Assembly (NCBI GenBank): GCA_020860565.1
Contig: JAJBUA010000011.1
Location: forward strand, 1 to 51,010
Direction of reading: 5' to 3'
DNA: 51,010 bases
Source of the DNA: Clostridiales bacterium
Lineage (GTDB): Bacteria; Bacillota; Clostridia; Lachnospirales; Lachnospiraceae
Below the pieces are notes generated by a model. The model was not told the origin of the DNA, searched no databases, and worked only from the letters and a program-made list of their open reading frames with translations. The translations under genes were made by a program, and so were the position numbers. Position 1 is the first letter of the stretch; every line of letters begins with the position of its first letter. Below are positions 1-9,197 of the stretch, one piece after another.

Positions 1-84
1 AGGCGTGTTCGGGACTTTCACCCGTTAGAGCGCGCCCATGGCGCGCAAACAAAGAATGCGCCTCAGCGTATCCCTGCGGCGCAC
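1..84 (-). other. Group II intron, 5' end only (continues off the left edge)
   Basis: On the minus strand, position 84 begins GTGCGCC, the usual kind of 5' end of a bacterial group II intron. TGCGCC/GGCGCA can pair as the first domain I stem. Further on, near positions 25-8, comes GGGTGAAAGTCCCGAACACG, a stretch I recognise from domain I of many bacterial group II introns. A GC-rich hairpin (GCGCGCC/GGCGCGC) lies between them. The ribozyme body and any reverse transcriptase would lie to the left of the window. The 5' splice site at 84/85 is inferred from the GTGCG start. The tRNA-Arg gene lies about 50 bases upstream in intron orientation. Confidence 0.65.
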
Positions 85-137
85 CACCACACATGAAAGT
101 CAGCTGCCCGGCAACGCTTTCATAAGTAAATGAAAAA

Positions 138-209
138 TGCGTCTGATAGGAATCGAACCTACGCACGCGGCTCCGGAGGCCACTGCTCTATCCACTGAGC
201 TACAGACGC
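138..209 (-). tRNA. tRNA-Arg (anticodon CCG)
   Basis: The minus strand folds as a complete 72-nt tRNA. The 7-bp acceptor stem is GCGTCTG/CAGACGC with discriminator A. The D arm is GCTC/GAGC. The anticodon stem GTGGC/GCCGC closes the 7-nt loop CTCCGGA with anticodon CCG, and the T arm carries the TTCGATT loop. CCA is not encoded. CCG reads the arginine codon CGG. Confidence 0.95.
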
Positions 210-220
210 ATTGTTAGATA

Positions 221-249
221 ATGATACTATATTTTTTCGTGATTTGCAA
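221..249 (-). promoter_or_regulatory. Sigma-A promoter of the tRNA-Arg gene
   Basis: On the minus strand a -35 element TTGCAA (249-244) and a -10 element TATCAT (226-221) are separated by 17 bases. They sit about 11 bases before the mature tRNA 5' end, as expected for a tRNA promoter. Confidence 0.6.
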
Positions 250-257
250 GAGGATAA

Positions 258-286
258 TTGCTTTTTTCTGGCTTATTTGATATGAT
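258..286 (+). promoter_or_regulatory. Probable sigma-A promoter of the 341-1489 gene
   Basis: TTGCTT (258-263) and TATGAT (281-286) are 17 bases apart on the plus strand. They lie 55 bases before the start codon of the next gene. The -35 match is only partial. Confidence 0.4.
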
Positions 287-340
287 GATACCAGTGTCAA
301 AAGGTCAAAAATCGAATGCATAATATAAATCGGAGGAAAC

Positions 341-1489
341 ATGAGACAGGATCGCAGATTTCAAAAAAAGAAAGGCCTGACAGCAGAACAGAAGCGTCTG
401 ATTCCCCTGGCAGGCATCGTTATTGTTCTCATTCTTTTCATACTCATCGTCTTTACGGCAGGGCATAAAAACAAGACGGCGGATCTTGCGGCAGCAACGG
501 AAGCTTCCTCTGTTGCGGGAGAAATTTCACCATCGGAAAACCGGTCGGAAACGGCAGGAAGTGACAGTTCCGACAACCCGGATGGGGAAACCTCAACTCA
601 GGAAACATCAGATGAAGAAACCGAAGCGGCTACAGAAGCCGAAACGGAACCCGCTGCCGCTCTGCTGCAGAAGAACAGCATCCCTGAGATACTTTCTGTC
701 ATGGAGCAGTATTTCACCGCGCGTGCAAACGCGGACGCAGACACCATCAATGCCCTGTATGGAGTAAGCGGCGCCCCGGAGGAGTCTCTCGTTGCCCATC
801 GGGATCAGTTAATGCCCGCCGCAAAATATATCAGCAGTTTCGACGATGTCACCACCTACGTCATGGACGGCACCGCGGAAAACAACTGGCTGGTCTACAC
901 CACGACAGATATCCGCTTCTTTGCCGCGACAGCCAAAGCGCCGATGATTATGTGGTGCTTTATCGAAAAAGGGGCAGATGATTCTTATTATATTCTCGAT
1001 AACCATCTGCTTTCGCAGGATATGCTGACCTGCGCGGATATCGCAAATCACAGTGATGAGGTTCGTGAACTGGCCTCAGAAGTCAATGGCCGGCTGCGGG
1101 CAGCTCTGGAGGAAGACGCCGATCTGGACGAGGTCTACGGTATCCTCCGCGCTGGTTCGCCTTTATGGAAAGATGAAGAAGAAACCGCGGCGGAAGTTGT
1201 GATTCTGGATGACTCAGAAGCCGCGGCAGATAGTTCTGCTGACGTTGAAGCGGAAAATCCGGAAAATTCTGAGGGAACTGCAGAAAATGATGACGGAGAA
1301 GCTGCTTCTGCCGAAAATAATTCACAGGCAGAGACAAACAACGCAGATGCCAATACCGATACAGATGTTGAAACAGATACGGAAACGGTCGACGATTCTT
1401 CCGCGGGTTCCGATGCCGAGGCCGATGCAGACACCGAATCATCCGGCGAGACTGATACCGCCGGGGAATCACCCGCCGAAACGCAATAA
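341..1489 (+). CDS. Membrane-anchored protein with acidic low-complexity arms, function unknown
   Basis: I do not recognise this 382-residue protein. A basic N-terminus (residues 1-20) precedes one hydrophobic segment (about 23-42), giving a single-pass anchor with the rest probably outside the cell. Residues 45-105 are rich in Ser, Glu and Thr. A compact region at about 110-270 (starting NSIPEILSVMEQYFTARANAD) has the size and opening of an NTF2-like fold, which is inference only. Residues 290-382 are a second Glu/Asp/Ala/Thr-rich tail. The start has a GGAGG site at 332-336. queA follows after 20 bases, so the two may be cotranscribed. Composition suggests a cell-envelope protein with flexible linkers. 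Confidence 0.8.
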   Translation: MRQDRRFQKKKGLTAEQKRLIPLAGIVIVLILFILIVFTAGHKNKTADLAAATEASSVAGEISPSENRSETAGSDSSDNPDGETSTQETSDEETEAATEAETEPAAALLQKNSIPEILSVMEQYFTARANADADTINALYGVSGAPEESLVAHRDQLMPAAKYISSFDDVTTYVMDGTAENNWLVYTTTDIRFFAATAKAPMIMWCFIEKGADDSYYILDNHLLSQDMLTCADIANHSDEVRELASEVNGRLRAALEEDADLDEVYGILRAGSPLWKDEEETAAEVVILDDSEAAADSSADVEAENPENSEGTAENDDGEAASAENNSQAETNNADANTDTDVETDTETVDDSSAGSDAEADADTESSGETDTAGESPAETQ

Positions 1490-1509
1490 TGGAGGCATAA
1501 TCAGATATT

Positions 1510-2535
1510 ATGAATGTAAAAGATTTTTATTTTGAACTCCCTCAGGAGCTGATCGCCCAGGATCCTCTCGACGACCGATCGGCCTCCCGCCTGCTTGTCA
1601 TGGACAAACAGACTGGTGCAATCGAGCATCGGGTATTCCGCGATATCGTAGAATATCTGCATCCGGGCGACTGTCTGGTGATCAATAATACCAAAGTCAT
1701 CCCCGCCCGTCTGCTCGGCGTTAAGGAAGATACCGGAGCGCATATCGAAGTGCTGCTCTTAAAACGCAAAGAAAACAATATCTGGGAAACTCTGGTAAAA
1801 CCCGGCAAAAAATGCCGCCCCGGCGCGGTACTCAGCTTCGGCGACGGCCTGTTAAGGGGAACGGTTCTTGATGTTGTCGATGAGGGCAACCGCCTGATTC
1901 AGTTCTCTTTTGAGGGAATCTTTGAAGAAATCCTTGATCAGCTGGGTCAGATGCCGCTCCCACCCTACATCACCCACCAGCTGAAAGATAAAAACCGTTA
2001 TCAAACCGTATATGCCAAACACGACGGCTCCGCCGCGGCACCGACCGCTGGACTGCATTTTACCACAGATTTGCTGAAAGAGATCGAAAACATGGGTGTC
2101 AAAATCGCACATGTCACCCTGCATGTCGGTCTCGGCACCTTCCGTCCCGTCAAGGTGGAAAATATCCTCGACCATCATATGCACTCCGAATTTTACTGGA
2201 TCGAAGAATCCGAAGCGCAGAAGATCAACGAGACAAAGTCGAATGGCGGCCGTGTGATCTGTGTCGGTACAACAAGCTGCCGCACGATCGAATCCGCCGT
2301 TGACCCGGACGGGATCCTGCGCGCAAAAAGCGGCTGGACTGATATCTTTATCTATCCCGGATACCAGTTCAGGATCCTCGACTGCCTGATCACGAACTTT
2401 CACCTGCCGGAGTCCACGCTCGTCATGCTGGTGTCCGCCCTGGCTGGGCGAGAACATGTGCTGCATGCGTATGAAGAGGCGATCCGGCTGCGGTATCGGT
2501 TTTTCAGTTTCGGGGATGCGATGTTTATAAAATGA
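1510..2535 (+). CDS. queA: S-adenosylmethionine:tRNA ribosyltransferase-isomerase QueA
   Basis: QueA moves the ribosyl group of S-adenosylmethionine onto preQ1 in the wobble position of tRNAs with GUN anticodons, making epoxyqueuosine, the penultimate step of queuosine synthesis. The 341-residue product has the normal family length. It opens with [19 protein letters not shown] and carries the family hallmarks APTAGLHFT (about residue 180) and [14 protein letters not shown] (about 205-218). It ends at the usual FSFGDAMFI region. A GGAGG motif lies at 1491-1495, rather far (14 bases) from the ATG. It is convergent with the MATE gene, only 21 bases away. No other queuosine genes are in the window. 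Confidence 0.97.
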   Translation: MNVKDFYFELPQELIAQDPLDDRSASRLLVMDKQTGAIEHRVFRDIVEYLHPGDCLVINNTKVIPARLLGVKEDTGAHIEVLLLKRKENNIWETLVKPGKKCRPGAVLSFGDGLLRGTVLDVVDEGNRLIQFSFEGIFEEILDQLGQMPLPPYITHQLKDKNRYQTVYAKHDGSAAAPTAGLHFTTDLLKEIENMGVKIAHVTLHVGLGTFRPVKVENILDHHMHSEFYWIEESEAQKINETKSNGGRVICVGTTSCRTIESAVDPDGILRAKSGWTDIFIYPGYQFRILDCLITNFHLPESTLVMLVSALAGREHVLHAYEEAIRLRYRFFSFGDAMFIK

Positions 2536-2556
2536 ACCACTCGTCCCTGCTCTCCT

Positions 2557-3918
2557 TCACTCCTCCGGCAATCCACGGAAAAATCTTACCACCATCGGTA
2601 CCGTGACCATCGCCGACACCGCATCCGCCACTACCTGTGAAATCTGGATGCCGAACAGTCCCAGGCAACGGCTCAGGATCAGCAGCGCCGGGATAAATAC
2701 GACTCCGCTGCGGATGCTGGATAAAAATGTCGCCGGTACGCTCTTCCCGATACTCTGAAAGAGCATATTGCCGCAAAGCGACATCGGCATCAGAAAGAGG
2801 GACAGGCACTGAGCCCGCAGCGCGACGACTCCGATGGCAATAACGTCCGGATCATCCCGAAACGCCGCGATAATCGTCCCTGAACAGGTGAGCCCGATCG
2901 TCGCGGTGACAATCATTACCAGCATGCTGCTGCGCACACTGAACCAGAATGCCTCCCGCACACGGCCGTATTTGCGTGCCCCATAGTTAAACGCGCTCAC
3001 CGGCTGGAATCCCTGTCCGATACCGAGCGCGATACAGAACAGGAAATTAATCACCCGGCTCACAATGCTCATGGCCGCGATCGCCGCGTCCCCATAAGCT
3101 GCGGAACACTGGTTCAACATCATCACTGAGAGGCTGTTCAGCCCCTGACGCATCAGGCTCGGAAGGCCGACTGCAATGATATTCTGAATATCTGCAAAAT
3201 CTCTGGTAAAATAACGAAGTGACATCCGGCTCTGCACTTTGCCCCGGACGAAGGGACTGAACAGAATCGCGGCCCCGATATACTGAGAAACCGCGGTAGA
3301 GATTCCGGCTCCCCGGATCCCCAGATGGAACCCAAAGATCAGAATCATATCTCCGAAAATATTGAGAATGCCGCCGGATGCCAGTCCAAGCATGGCAAAA
3401 AAAGCTTTTCCTTCATAGCGCAGAATATTATTCATCACACAGCTGGACGCCATCGCCGGTGCGGCAATCAATATCCACGTACTATATTCCTTTGCATAAG
3501 GAAGAATCGAATCCGTACTTCCCAGAAATCTCACTAATGGAGTGTGAAACAGAAAACCCAAAACAGCTATGACAATCCCGCAGAAAACCGCTAAAAAGAA
3601 ACTGGTAGATGAAAATCTGCGCGCACTTTCCACATCTCTGGCGCCCAGATGACGGCTGATGTTGCTGCCCGCACCATGTCCGAGCATAAATCCAAACGCC
3701 TGGATAATCGCCATCAGTGCAAAGACGATGCCTGTCGCGCCGCTGGCACTGGTCCCCAGCTGGCTGACAAAAAATGTGTCGGCCATATTGTACACATTTG
3801 TCACCAGCATACTTACTGTCGTAGGAAGCCCCAGTGTCAGCACCAGCTGGTGCACCGGGGTACCTGTCATCTTATCATACTGCGCCTGCGCGCTGTCCTT
3901 TTCTCCCATGTCGAACAC
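2557..3918 (-). CDS. MATE family multidrug/toxin exporter
   Basis: This 453-residue integral membrane protein belongs to the multi-antimicrobial extrusion (MATE) family, which exports cationic drugs or metabolites in exchange for Na+ or H+. The N-terminal half begins with the family-typical TGTPVHQLVLTLGLPTTVSML and a VTNVYNMADTFFVSQLGTSASGA segment. About twelve hydrophobic segments in two related halves are visible, and the second half contains GLPSLMRQGLNSLSV and GIGQGFQPVSAFNYGARKYGR, both typical. The substrate cannot be told from sequence. The gene stands alone between truA (62 bases upstream) and queA, and may be the last gene of the ecf-truA operon. Confidence 0.92.
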   Translation of the reverse strand: MFDMGEKDSAQAQYDKMTGTPVHQLVLTLGLPTTVSMLVTNVYNMADTFFVSQLGTSASGATGIVFALMAIIQAFGFMLGHGAGSNISRHLGARDVESARRFSSTSFFLAVFCGIVIAVLGFLFHTPLVRFLGSTDSILPYAKEYSTWILIAAPAMASSCVMNNILRYEGKAFFAMLGLASGGILNIFGDMILIFGFHLGIRGAGISTAVSQYIGAAILFSPFVRGKVQSRMSLRYFTRDFADIQNIIAVGLPSLMRQGLNSLSVMMLNQCSAAYGDAAIAAMSIVSRVINFLFCIALGIGQGFQPVSAFNYGARKYGRVREAFWFSVRSSMLVMIVTATIGLTCSGTIIAAFRDDPDVIAIGVVALRAQCLSLFLMPMSLCGNMLFQSIGKSVPATFLSSIRSGVVFIPALLILSRCLGLFGIQISQVVADAVSAMVTVPMVVRFFRGLPEE

Positions 3919-3980
3919 CTTCTGTTCTTTTGTGTCATATCGTTTTCATTGTTGGTACGCTTATGGATATTCGAGAAATT

Positions 3981-5096
3981 TCAGATTAAAAATATATCCT
4001 GCCGCAAAACCGCCCGGAACCACCGCGACTCCGGATTCGCATTTTTCCAGTATTCTCTTATAAGTTGACGTTCTTCTCCTGTCAGACTTTTCCAGACTTC
4101 ATCCTGAATACACGTCTCCAGACGATAACTCCCATGGACATCTCCGGAAGAGAGACGGGATTTTTCCAGATCCGCAACATAAACCTGCGTCGCTCCATTC
4201 TGAAAGGCATGATGAATGCGTCGTCGCAAAACGCCGTCCAGTTCCCCATCCTCACAGCGATCAAGCAGAAAATACGCGGTTTTCTCCTGTACGATATGTG
4301 TTTGCAGGATAGCGTAACGCCAGTGGCAGTTCTCTCGATTAAGCCACGCAGAAAGTGCTTCTTCGTATTTAATATCAACCAGCGTCAGACCTCTGGCCGG
4401 GGCTGTCTCAGCAGCCGCCTGACGATCTCTGGCCTCCAGAATTTCCCGCACGCGCTCCGGAGAAACCTGACCGGAACCAACGCGAAGCAGGGTGCCGACG
4501 ATAATCCGCACCATATTATAAAGGAAACCGCTCCCGCTGATACGAACCGTGATCACGTCTTCATTCCTGCTCAGACTGATGTCGTAAATCGTGCGCACCG
4601 TCTCCTCTGCCTGTGTACGGGGCGTACAGAAGCTCTTAAAATCATGTTCTCCGATCAGATACCGCGCCGCCTCCCGCATCCGATCAACGTCCAGCGGCTG
4701 ATGACACCAATACGCATACAGCCGCTCCTGCGGCAGCGGGATCCTGCGGTTCGCGATCCGGTACTCGTAAGTCTTAGCCGCGTTTGTCCTGCGCGGATGC
4801 CAGTCTCCCGGCACTTCTGCGGAATCAAGCACACGGATATCCTCCGGCAGGCGCTGATTGACAGCAAAACAAATCTTGTCCGCCGGTATACGACTCCCGG
4901 TATCAAAAATGGCGACATTGCCCCTCGCATGTACGCCGCTGTCCGTGCGGCTGGCACCGATCACGGCGATTGGCTCATGGAAAAGGTCTGTCAAAGCCCG
5001 GTTCAGAGCCGCCTCGATCGTCGGTCTGCCGGGCTGAATCTGCCATCCGCAGTAATTGGTGCCATCGTAGGCTACGGTCAGGCGTATTCTCTTCAT
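3981..5096 (-). CDS. truA: tRNA pseudouridine synthase TruA with a C-terminal extension
   Basis: TruA isomerises uridines 38-40 in the anticodon arm of many tRNAs. Residues 1-245 form a complete TruA. The catalytic Asp52 lies in RTDSGVHA, and GSGFLYNMVRIIVGTL (189-204) is the conserved C-domain motif. Ordinary TruA ends near GLTLVDIKYEE at about 247. This protein runs on to residue 371 with a segment beginning WLNRENCHWRYAILQT that I do not recognise. The chosen ATG at 5096 overlaps the ecfT stop as ATGA, and the product then begins MKRIRLTVAYDGTNY as the family does. An upstream in-frame start would add about 41 residues that overlap ecfT. Gene order ecfA1-ecfA2-ecfT-truA is common in Firmicutes. 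Confidence 0.93.
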   Translation of the reverse strand: MKRIRLTVAYDGTNYCGWQIQPGRPTIEAALNRALTDLFHEPIAVIGASRTDSGVHARGNVAIFDTGSRIPADKICFAVNQRLPEDIRVLDSAEVPGDWHPRRTNAAKTYEYRIANRRIPLPQERLYAYWCHQPLDVDRMREAARYLIGEHDFKSFCTPRTQAEETVRTIYDISLSRNEDVITVRISGSGFLYNMVRIIVGTLLRVGSGQVSPERVREILEARDRQAAAETAPARGLTLVDIKYEEALSAWLNRENCHWRYAILQTHIVQEKTAYFLLDRCEDGELDGVLRRRIHHAFQNGATQVYVADLEKSRLSSGDVHGSYRLETCIQDEVWKSLTGEERQLIREYWKNANPESRWFRAVLRQDIFLI

Positions 5097-5893
5097 AACA
5101 CCATCCTCAATACTACAACCGCCGCCAGATATACGGCATACGCCGCATACATCACCCGATCCCGGTGAGCATAGTGCAGGGGCTTCATCTTGGTTCGTCC
5201 CTCGCCGCCATGATAGCATCTGGCCTCCATCGCCATCGCGAGATCCGTTGCCCTGCGAAATGCCGAGATGAAAAGCGGCACCAGCAAGGGGATCATGCTT
5301 TTCGCCTTCTGGATCACATTTCCGGACTCGAAGTCTGCCCCGCGCGCCATCTGTGCTTTCATGATCTTGTCAGTTTCCTCCACCAGGATCGGGATAAAGC
5401 GGAGAGCAATCGACATCATCATGGCAACCTCGTGCACCGGCGCGCCGACTTTTTTGAAAATGCCAAGGCTTTTTTCCAGACCGTCAGTCAGTTCATTTGG
5501 CGTCGTCGTCAGCGTCATAATCGAGCAACCGATCACCAGATAGATCAGGCGCACACCCATAAAGGCCGCTGTCCGAAGTCCCTCCCATGTAAGCTTCAGG
5601 AAACCGATATGAAAGATTTCCTCTCCCGGCGTCAGGAATAAGTTAAAGCTGACGCTGATCAGAAGCAGGATTACGATTGACCGCAGCCCACGCACCATAA
5701 AAGAAAACGGTACTTTGCACAGCCGGATCGCCGCCAGCAGGAAACAGGTTGCCAGCACATACGCAGCCACTCCCTTCGCCAGAAAAAGGGAAATGATAAA
5801 TACCATGGTTCCAAAAAGCTTCGTTCTCGGATCCAGTCGGTGAACCAGTGAGTCCACCGGATAATATTGTCCCAGTGTAATATCCCGCAGCAT
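5093..5893 (-). CDS. ecfT: Energy-coupling factor transporter transmembrane protein EcfT
   Basis: EcfT is the membrane scaffold that couples the two EcfA ATPases to exchangeable substrate-binding S components (for riboflavin, folate, biotin and so on). The 266-residue product begins MLRDITLGQYYPVDSLVHRLDPRTK, the usual family opening. It has about five to six hydrophobic segments and the cytoplasmic coupling motif region MARGADFESGN followed by AMEARCYHGGEGRTK. I chose the ATG at 5893, one base past the ecfA2 stop and preceded by AGGAAAGGTGG. A GTG at 5905 is the alternative. The stop overlaps the truA start by four bases. No S component lies next to it, so this is probably a shared group II module. 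Confidence 0.95.
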   Translation of the reverse strand: MLRDITLGQYYPVDSLVHRLDPRTKLFGTMVFIISLFLAKGVAAYVLATCFLLAAIRLCKVPFSFMVRGLRSIVILLLISVSFNLFLTPGEEIFHIGFLKLTWEGLRTAAFMGVRLIYLVIGCSIMTLTTTPNELTDGLEKSLGIFKKVGAPVHEVAMMMSIALRFIPILVEETDKIMKAQMARGADFESGNVIQKAKSMIPLLVPLFISAFRRATDLAMAMEARCYHGGEGRTKMKPLHYAHRDRVMYAAYAVYLAAVVVLRMVL

Positions 5894-5894
5894 C

Positions 5895-6752
5895 TCATCG
5901 ACCACCTTTCCTGATCAGATCCAGAATCGCTGTTCTGGCTTCCTCGACTGTGGTGATGTCATCCGAGATCGGAACTCCGTTTTCCCGCAGGCGATGCACG
6001 ATGTAGGTGATCTGCGGAGCGGCAAGGCCGATCTTTTCCAGTTCTTTATAATGGTGAAAGACCTCCTTCGGCGTCCCGTCGTACATCTTTTCCCCATGAT
6101 TCATCACGATAATCCGGTCCGCATAACGGGCAATATCCTCCATACTATGAGAAACCAGAATGATCGTCAGCTTCTGCTCTTTATGAAGTCTCGCGAGCTG
6201 GTCCAGAATCTCTTCGCGTCCCCTGGGATCCAGACCGGCCGTCGGCTCATCCAGAATCAGGACATCCGGCTTCATCGCCAACACCCCGGCAATCGCCACG
6301 CGGCGTTTCTGCCCGCCGGAGAGTTCAAACGGCGACTGCTTCCAGTATTTTTCCTTCAGGCCGACCTGCGTCAGCGCAAATCTTGCCCTTGCTTCCACTT
6401 CTTCCTGTGACAGCTTCTGATTTTTCGGACCATAACATACGTCCGAAAATACATCCACTTCAAAAAGCTGATGTTCCGGATATTGAAACACCAGTCCCAC
6501 TTTACTGCGAAGCGCTCTCATATCATAGCCCTCCGCGTAAATATTTTCCCCATTGTAATAAATCGCACCGCTCGATGCCCGCAACAGGCCGTTCAAATGC
6601 TGAATCAGCGTCGATTTGCCGGACCCGGTATGTCCGATCAGTCCCACGAACTGACCGTCAGTAATCTCAAAGCTGACATTTTTTAACGCATACTGCTCAA
6701 AGGCAGTCCCCTGCCCATAAATATAGTTGATATTCTCAACCTTGATTGACAT
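5895..6752 (-). CDS. ecfA2: ECF transporter ATP-binding subunit EcfA2
   Basis: This is the second ATPase of the ECF module. The 285-residue product has Walker A GHTGSGKST (residues 40-48), Q-loop region FQYPEHQLFEVDVFSDVCYG, signature LSGGQKRRVAIAG, Walker B VLILDEPTAGLDP and the switch His in ILVSHSMEDI. The start at 6752 follows a clear AGGAGGA eight bases upstream and gives the normal N-terminus MSIKVENINYIY; an upstream in-frame extension to 6821 lacks such support. It is separated from ecfA1 by 121 bases, unusually wide for this operon, and nearly abuts ecfT. It works as a heterodimer with EcfA1. Confidence 0.95.
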   Translation of the reverse strand: MSIKVENINYIYGQGTAFEQYALKNVSFEITDGQFVGLIGHTGSGKSTLIQHLNGLLRASSGAIYYNGENIYAEGYDMRALRSKVGLVFQYPEHQLFEVDVFSDVCYGPKNQKLSQEEVEARARFALTQVGLKEKYWKQSPFELSGGQKRRVAIAGVLAMKPDVLILDEPTAGLDPRGREEILDQLARLHKEQKLTIILVSHSMEDIARYADRIIVMNHGEKMYDGTPKEVFHHYKELEKIGLAAPQITYIVHRLRENGVPISDDITTVEEARTAILDLIRKGGR

Positions 6753-6873
6753 GTTTTCTATCCTCCTGATACGTCCGGGCCTGATATCATGCGCAGGGCT
6801 GTGCAGAGATTTTTCTGACAATCCCGCTTTCCTGTTCTCGACACATGTTACCGTATGGTCCCGGCGTCTTCGG

Positions 6874-7734
6874 TCAGACTCCCTGCAGAACAGGGAGCAA
6901 AGATTCCATCAGTTCGTCGATCGTCAGAATCCCATCCGGCAGACCGACTCCTGCCTTTTTCAGTTCATACGCAAGCTCCGTCACCTGCGGGACGTCCAGA
7001 CGGTAGGACTTTAATTCCTCCACTCTGGAAAAAATCTCCTTTGGGGTGCCGTCCATAACCAGATGTCCGTCATCCATGACGATCACCCGGTCCGCATCGA
7101 TCACTTCTTCCATATAATGGGTGATCAGCAGAACGGTGATGCCCTCTTTCTGATTGAGTTCATGAACAGTCCGGATCACTTCTTTGCGCCCATTGGGGTC
7201 CAGCATCGCCGTTGGTTCGTCCATGATGATGCAACGCGGTTTCATCGCCATCACACCGGCGATCGCCACACGCTGCTTCTGCCCGCCGGAGAGCTTATTC
7301 GGCGATTTTAACCGGTAGGCCGTCATGCCGACTGCCTCCAGACTCGCATCTACTCTTTTCCAGATATCATCGGTTGGCACCCCGATATTTTCCGGACCGA
7401 ATCCGACATCCTCCTCTACGATATTTCCGATAATCTGATTATCCGGATTCTGAAATACCATTCCCGCATTTCTGCGGATATCCCAGATATGCGACTCATC
7501 CGACGTATTCATGTCGGATACCCAGACCGTCCCCTCCGTCGGAAGGAGAAGCGCGTTTACCTGTTTGGCAAACGTAGACTTTCCGGAACCGTTATGTCCA
7601 AGGATCGCAACGAAATCGCCCTCTTTGATATCCACGCTCAGATCGTCAATCGCGCGGCTGACCTCTTCGACGTGCTCGTCCTCATCTCTTCTGATATAAT
7701 CAAAAATCAACCTGGAAGCCTTAATTATTCCCAT
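6874..7734 (-). CDS. ecfA1: ECF transporter ATP-binding subunit EcfA1
   Basis: This is the first ATPase of the ECF module. The 286-residue product has Walker [10 protein letters not shown] (46-54), the Q-loop region [23 protein letters not shown], a signature [13 protein letters not shown], Walker [14 protein letters not shown], and switch His in [10 protein letters not shown]. The N-terminus carries an acidic insert ([16 protein letters not shown]) between the first two strands, as is usual for EcfA1. AGGAGG lies six bases before the ATG. It is probably the first gene of ecfA1-ecfA2-ecfT-truA, following the 7787-9196 gene by about 50 bases. Confidence 0.95.
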   Translation of the reverse strand: MGIIKASRLIFDYIRRDEDEHVEEVSRAIDDLSVDIKEGDFVAILGHNGSGKSTFAKQVNALLLPTEGTVWVSDMNTSDESHIWDIRRNAGMVFQNPDNQIIGNIVEEDVGFGPENIGVPTDDIWKRVDASLEAVGMTAYRLKSPNKLSGGQKQRVAIAGVMAMKPRCIIMDEPTAMLDPNGRKEVIRTVHELNQKEGITVLLITHYMEEVIDADRVIVMDDGHLVMDGTPKEIFSRVEELKSYRLDVPQVTELAYELKKAGVGLPDGILTIDELMESLLPVLQGV

Positions 7735-7786
7735 GCAGGTCCTCCTGTTACCTTTTTCCTGATTGTTGTCTGAAACCTTTACCAGT

Positions 7787-9196
7787 TTACCTACTTATGA
7801 GCGTTCCGTCAAGTGCTATCTTTCGGCGTATCCCCCGAATCGCGCTTACATAACCACGATACTCCGCCCCCGTCAATGTCACCGTCTCTCCTCCATAGAA
7901 AATATCATCCAGAAGTCCGGCCAGCCTGATAAGGATTTCTTTATTTTCGGCATATTTCTCAGAATTCTGCGGCGCCTGCGAATCCTGCGCGGTGCCTGAA
8001 TCTGACTCATCGACAAGTCCTTCCCGGCTCAGTCTGCGCACATATCCTCCCGGCGATTCTCCCGGATGCCTGCGCAGCCGGTGTTTTCTCCCGGTCCGCT
8101 CCGCCAGTACCAGCAGTCCCTGCGGGCTTCTGCGGCAACGCAGGTAATGCCACTCGAACACCACCGCTTCTGCAAATCTTCTCAGGAACGCGATGATCAT
8201 GGGAAGCAAATAGCTTTTCCGCACCACCTTATGACGATGGGTGCGAATCTTCGCCCGGAAAATCTTTTTATCGCGAAGCTGATACAGGATCCATATCGCC
8301 AGTCCCGCCAAAAACAGGCCAAAGATCAGGGGAAACACCCACACAGGAAGAATTCCGCCACTTTCTTCTTCTGCGATTTCTGCCATCTCTCCCATCGCAG
8401 TCATGCTTTCCTGTGCCGCGTTTTGTTGAGCATCCGGCAAAATGCGGATCAGGAAAAGGATGATCGCCGCCAGCACATTGCCGATTGCCCCAAAGATTAC
8501 TGATAGCACTGCTCCGACTTCCCTGGCAATTACAAGAAGCAGATCCACCGCACTATGGATCTGACCGGACGCGACGCCGACCGCCGCTCCGGTCACAAGA
8601 ATAAAAGTCAGCGGCAGCACCGCCAGCATGATTTTTCCCGCCGCGCTTGCCCCCTGGATCTGATGTCCCTCTTCGGAATGAACCCGCAGGTGTCCGATCA
8701 CCAACATGTCAAACGCCATCGCCCCCAGTGACAATACCCATAGCGTCTGCTGCGACCTTCCGGCCGCATACTCGGTATACAGATAAAATGCCAGTAGCAC
8801 GATCAACGTATCTACATATCCCAGGATCGTATTGGCTTTTGGCTGACGATATGCCGCTACCGCGGCATGTATCCCGACAAAAAATGCCACAATTCCCACC
8901 AGAAGTCTCATGTCGGCAAGATACGACACGGATTGAAGTCGGAGGCATACCGCAATCACTTCTCCTGTGATGGCAGCTCCCTGCACAATCAGAAAAACCG
9001 TCCACGTCGTCCCCAGAGAGATCAACAGCATTCCCAGAAACAGCTGGATCGCGATCCCTCCGAGCCAGACTGCCAGATCGCAGGAAAACTCCCAACCACC
9101 GATCATCGGCACAAAACCGATCATCAGCATACATACCGCAACATCAGAAAGAAGCACGCTGAACCCTCGCAGGTATTCCCAGATCCGCTCTGCCAT
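7787..9196 (-). CDS. Multi-pass membrane protein of the MoxR/DUF58 cluster (DUF4129-like C-terminus)
   Basis: This is a 469-residue membrane protein. The first about 240 residues hold seven or so hydrophobic segments, then there is one more segment near 290-315. The cytoplasmic tail starts with a basic stretch and ends with a helical region ([20 protein letters not shown] then [20 protein letters not shown]) that resembles the DUF4129 tail of transglutaminase-cluster proteins. No transglutaminase Cys-His-Asp core is visible. The start at 9196 lies one base beyond the DUF58 gene stop and has AAGGGGTG upstream; an ATG at 9214 is possible. Position after moxR and DUF58 genes suggests a role in envelope assembly or metal insertion by this chaperone set, which is inference. 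Confidence 0.75.
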   Translation of the reverse strand: MAERIWEYLRGFSVLLSDVAVCMLMIGFVPMIGGWEFSCDLAVWLGGIAIQLFLGMLLISLGTTWTVFLIVQGAAITGEVIAVCLRLQSVSYLADMRLLVGIVAFFVGIHAAVAAYRQPKANTILGYVDTLIVLLAFYLYTEYAAGRSQQTLWVLSLGAMAFDMLVIGHLRVHSEEGHQIQGASAAGKIMLAVLPLTFILVTGAAVGVASGQIHSAVDLLLVIAREVGAVLSVIFGAIGNVLAAIILFLIRILPDAQQNAAQESMTAMGEMAEIAEEESGGILPVWVFPLIFGLFLAGLAIWILYQLRDKKIFRAKIRTHRHKVVRKSYLLPMIIAFLRRFAEAVVFEWHYLRCRRSPQGLLVLAERTGRKHRLRRHPGESPGGYVRRLSREGLVDESDSGTAQDSQAPQNSEKYAENKEILIRLAGLLDDIFYGGETVTLTGAEYRGYVSAIRGIRRKIALDGTLISR

Positions 9197-9197
9197 T

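Noticed and set aside
1-137. First bases considered as part of an rRNA or other tRNA gene
   Set aside because: No tRNA fold or rRNA signature fits. The GGGTGAAAGTCCC stretch and GTGCG start fit a group II intron better.
4065-5168. Long open frame on the plus strand opposite truA (over 360 codons)
   Set aside because: It lies wholly antisense to truA and ecfT. It has no ribosome site, and its residue mix is that of a reverse-complement shadow.
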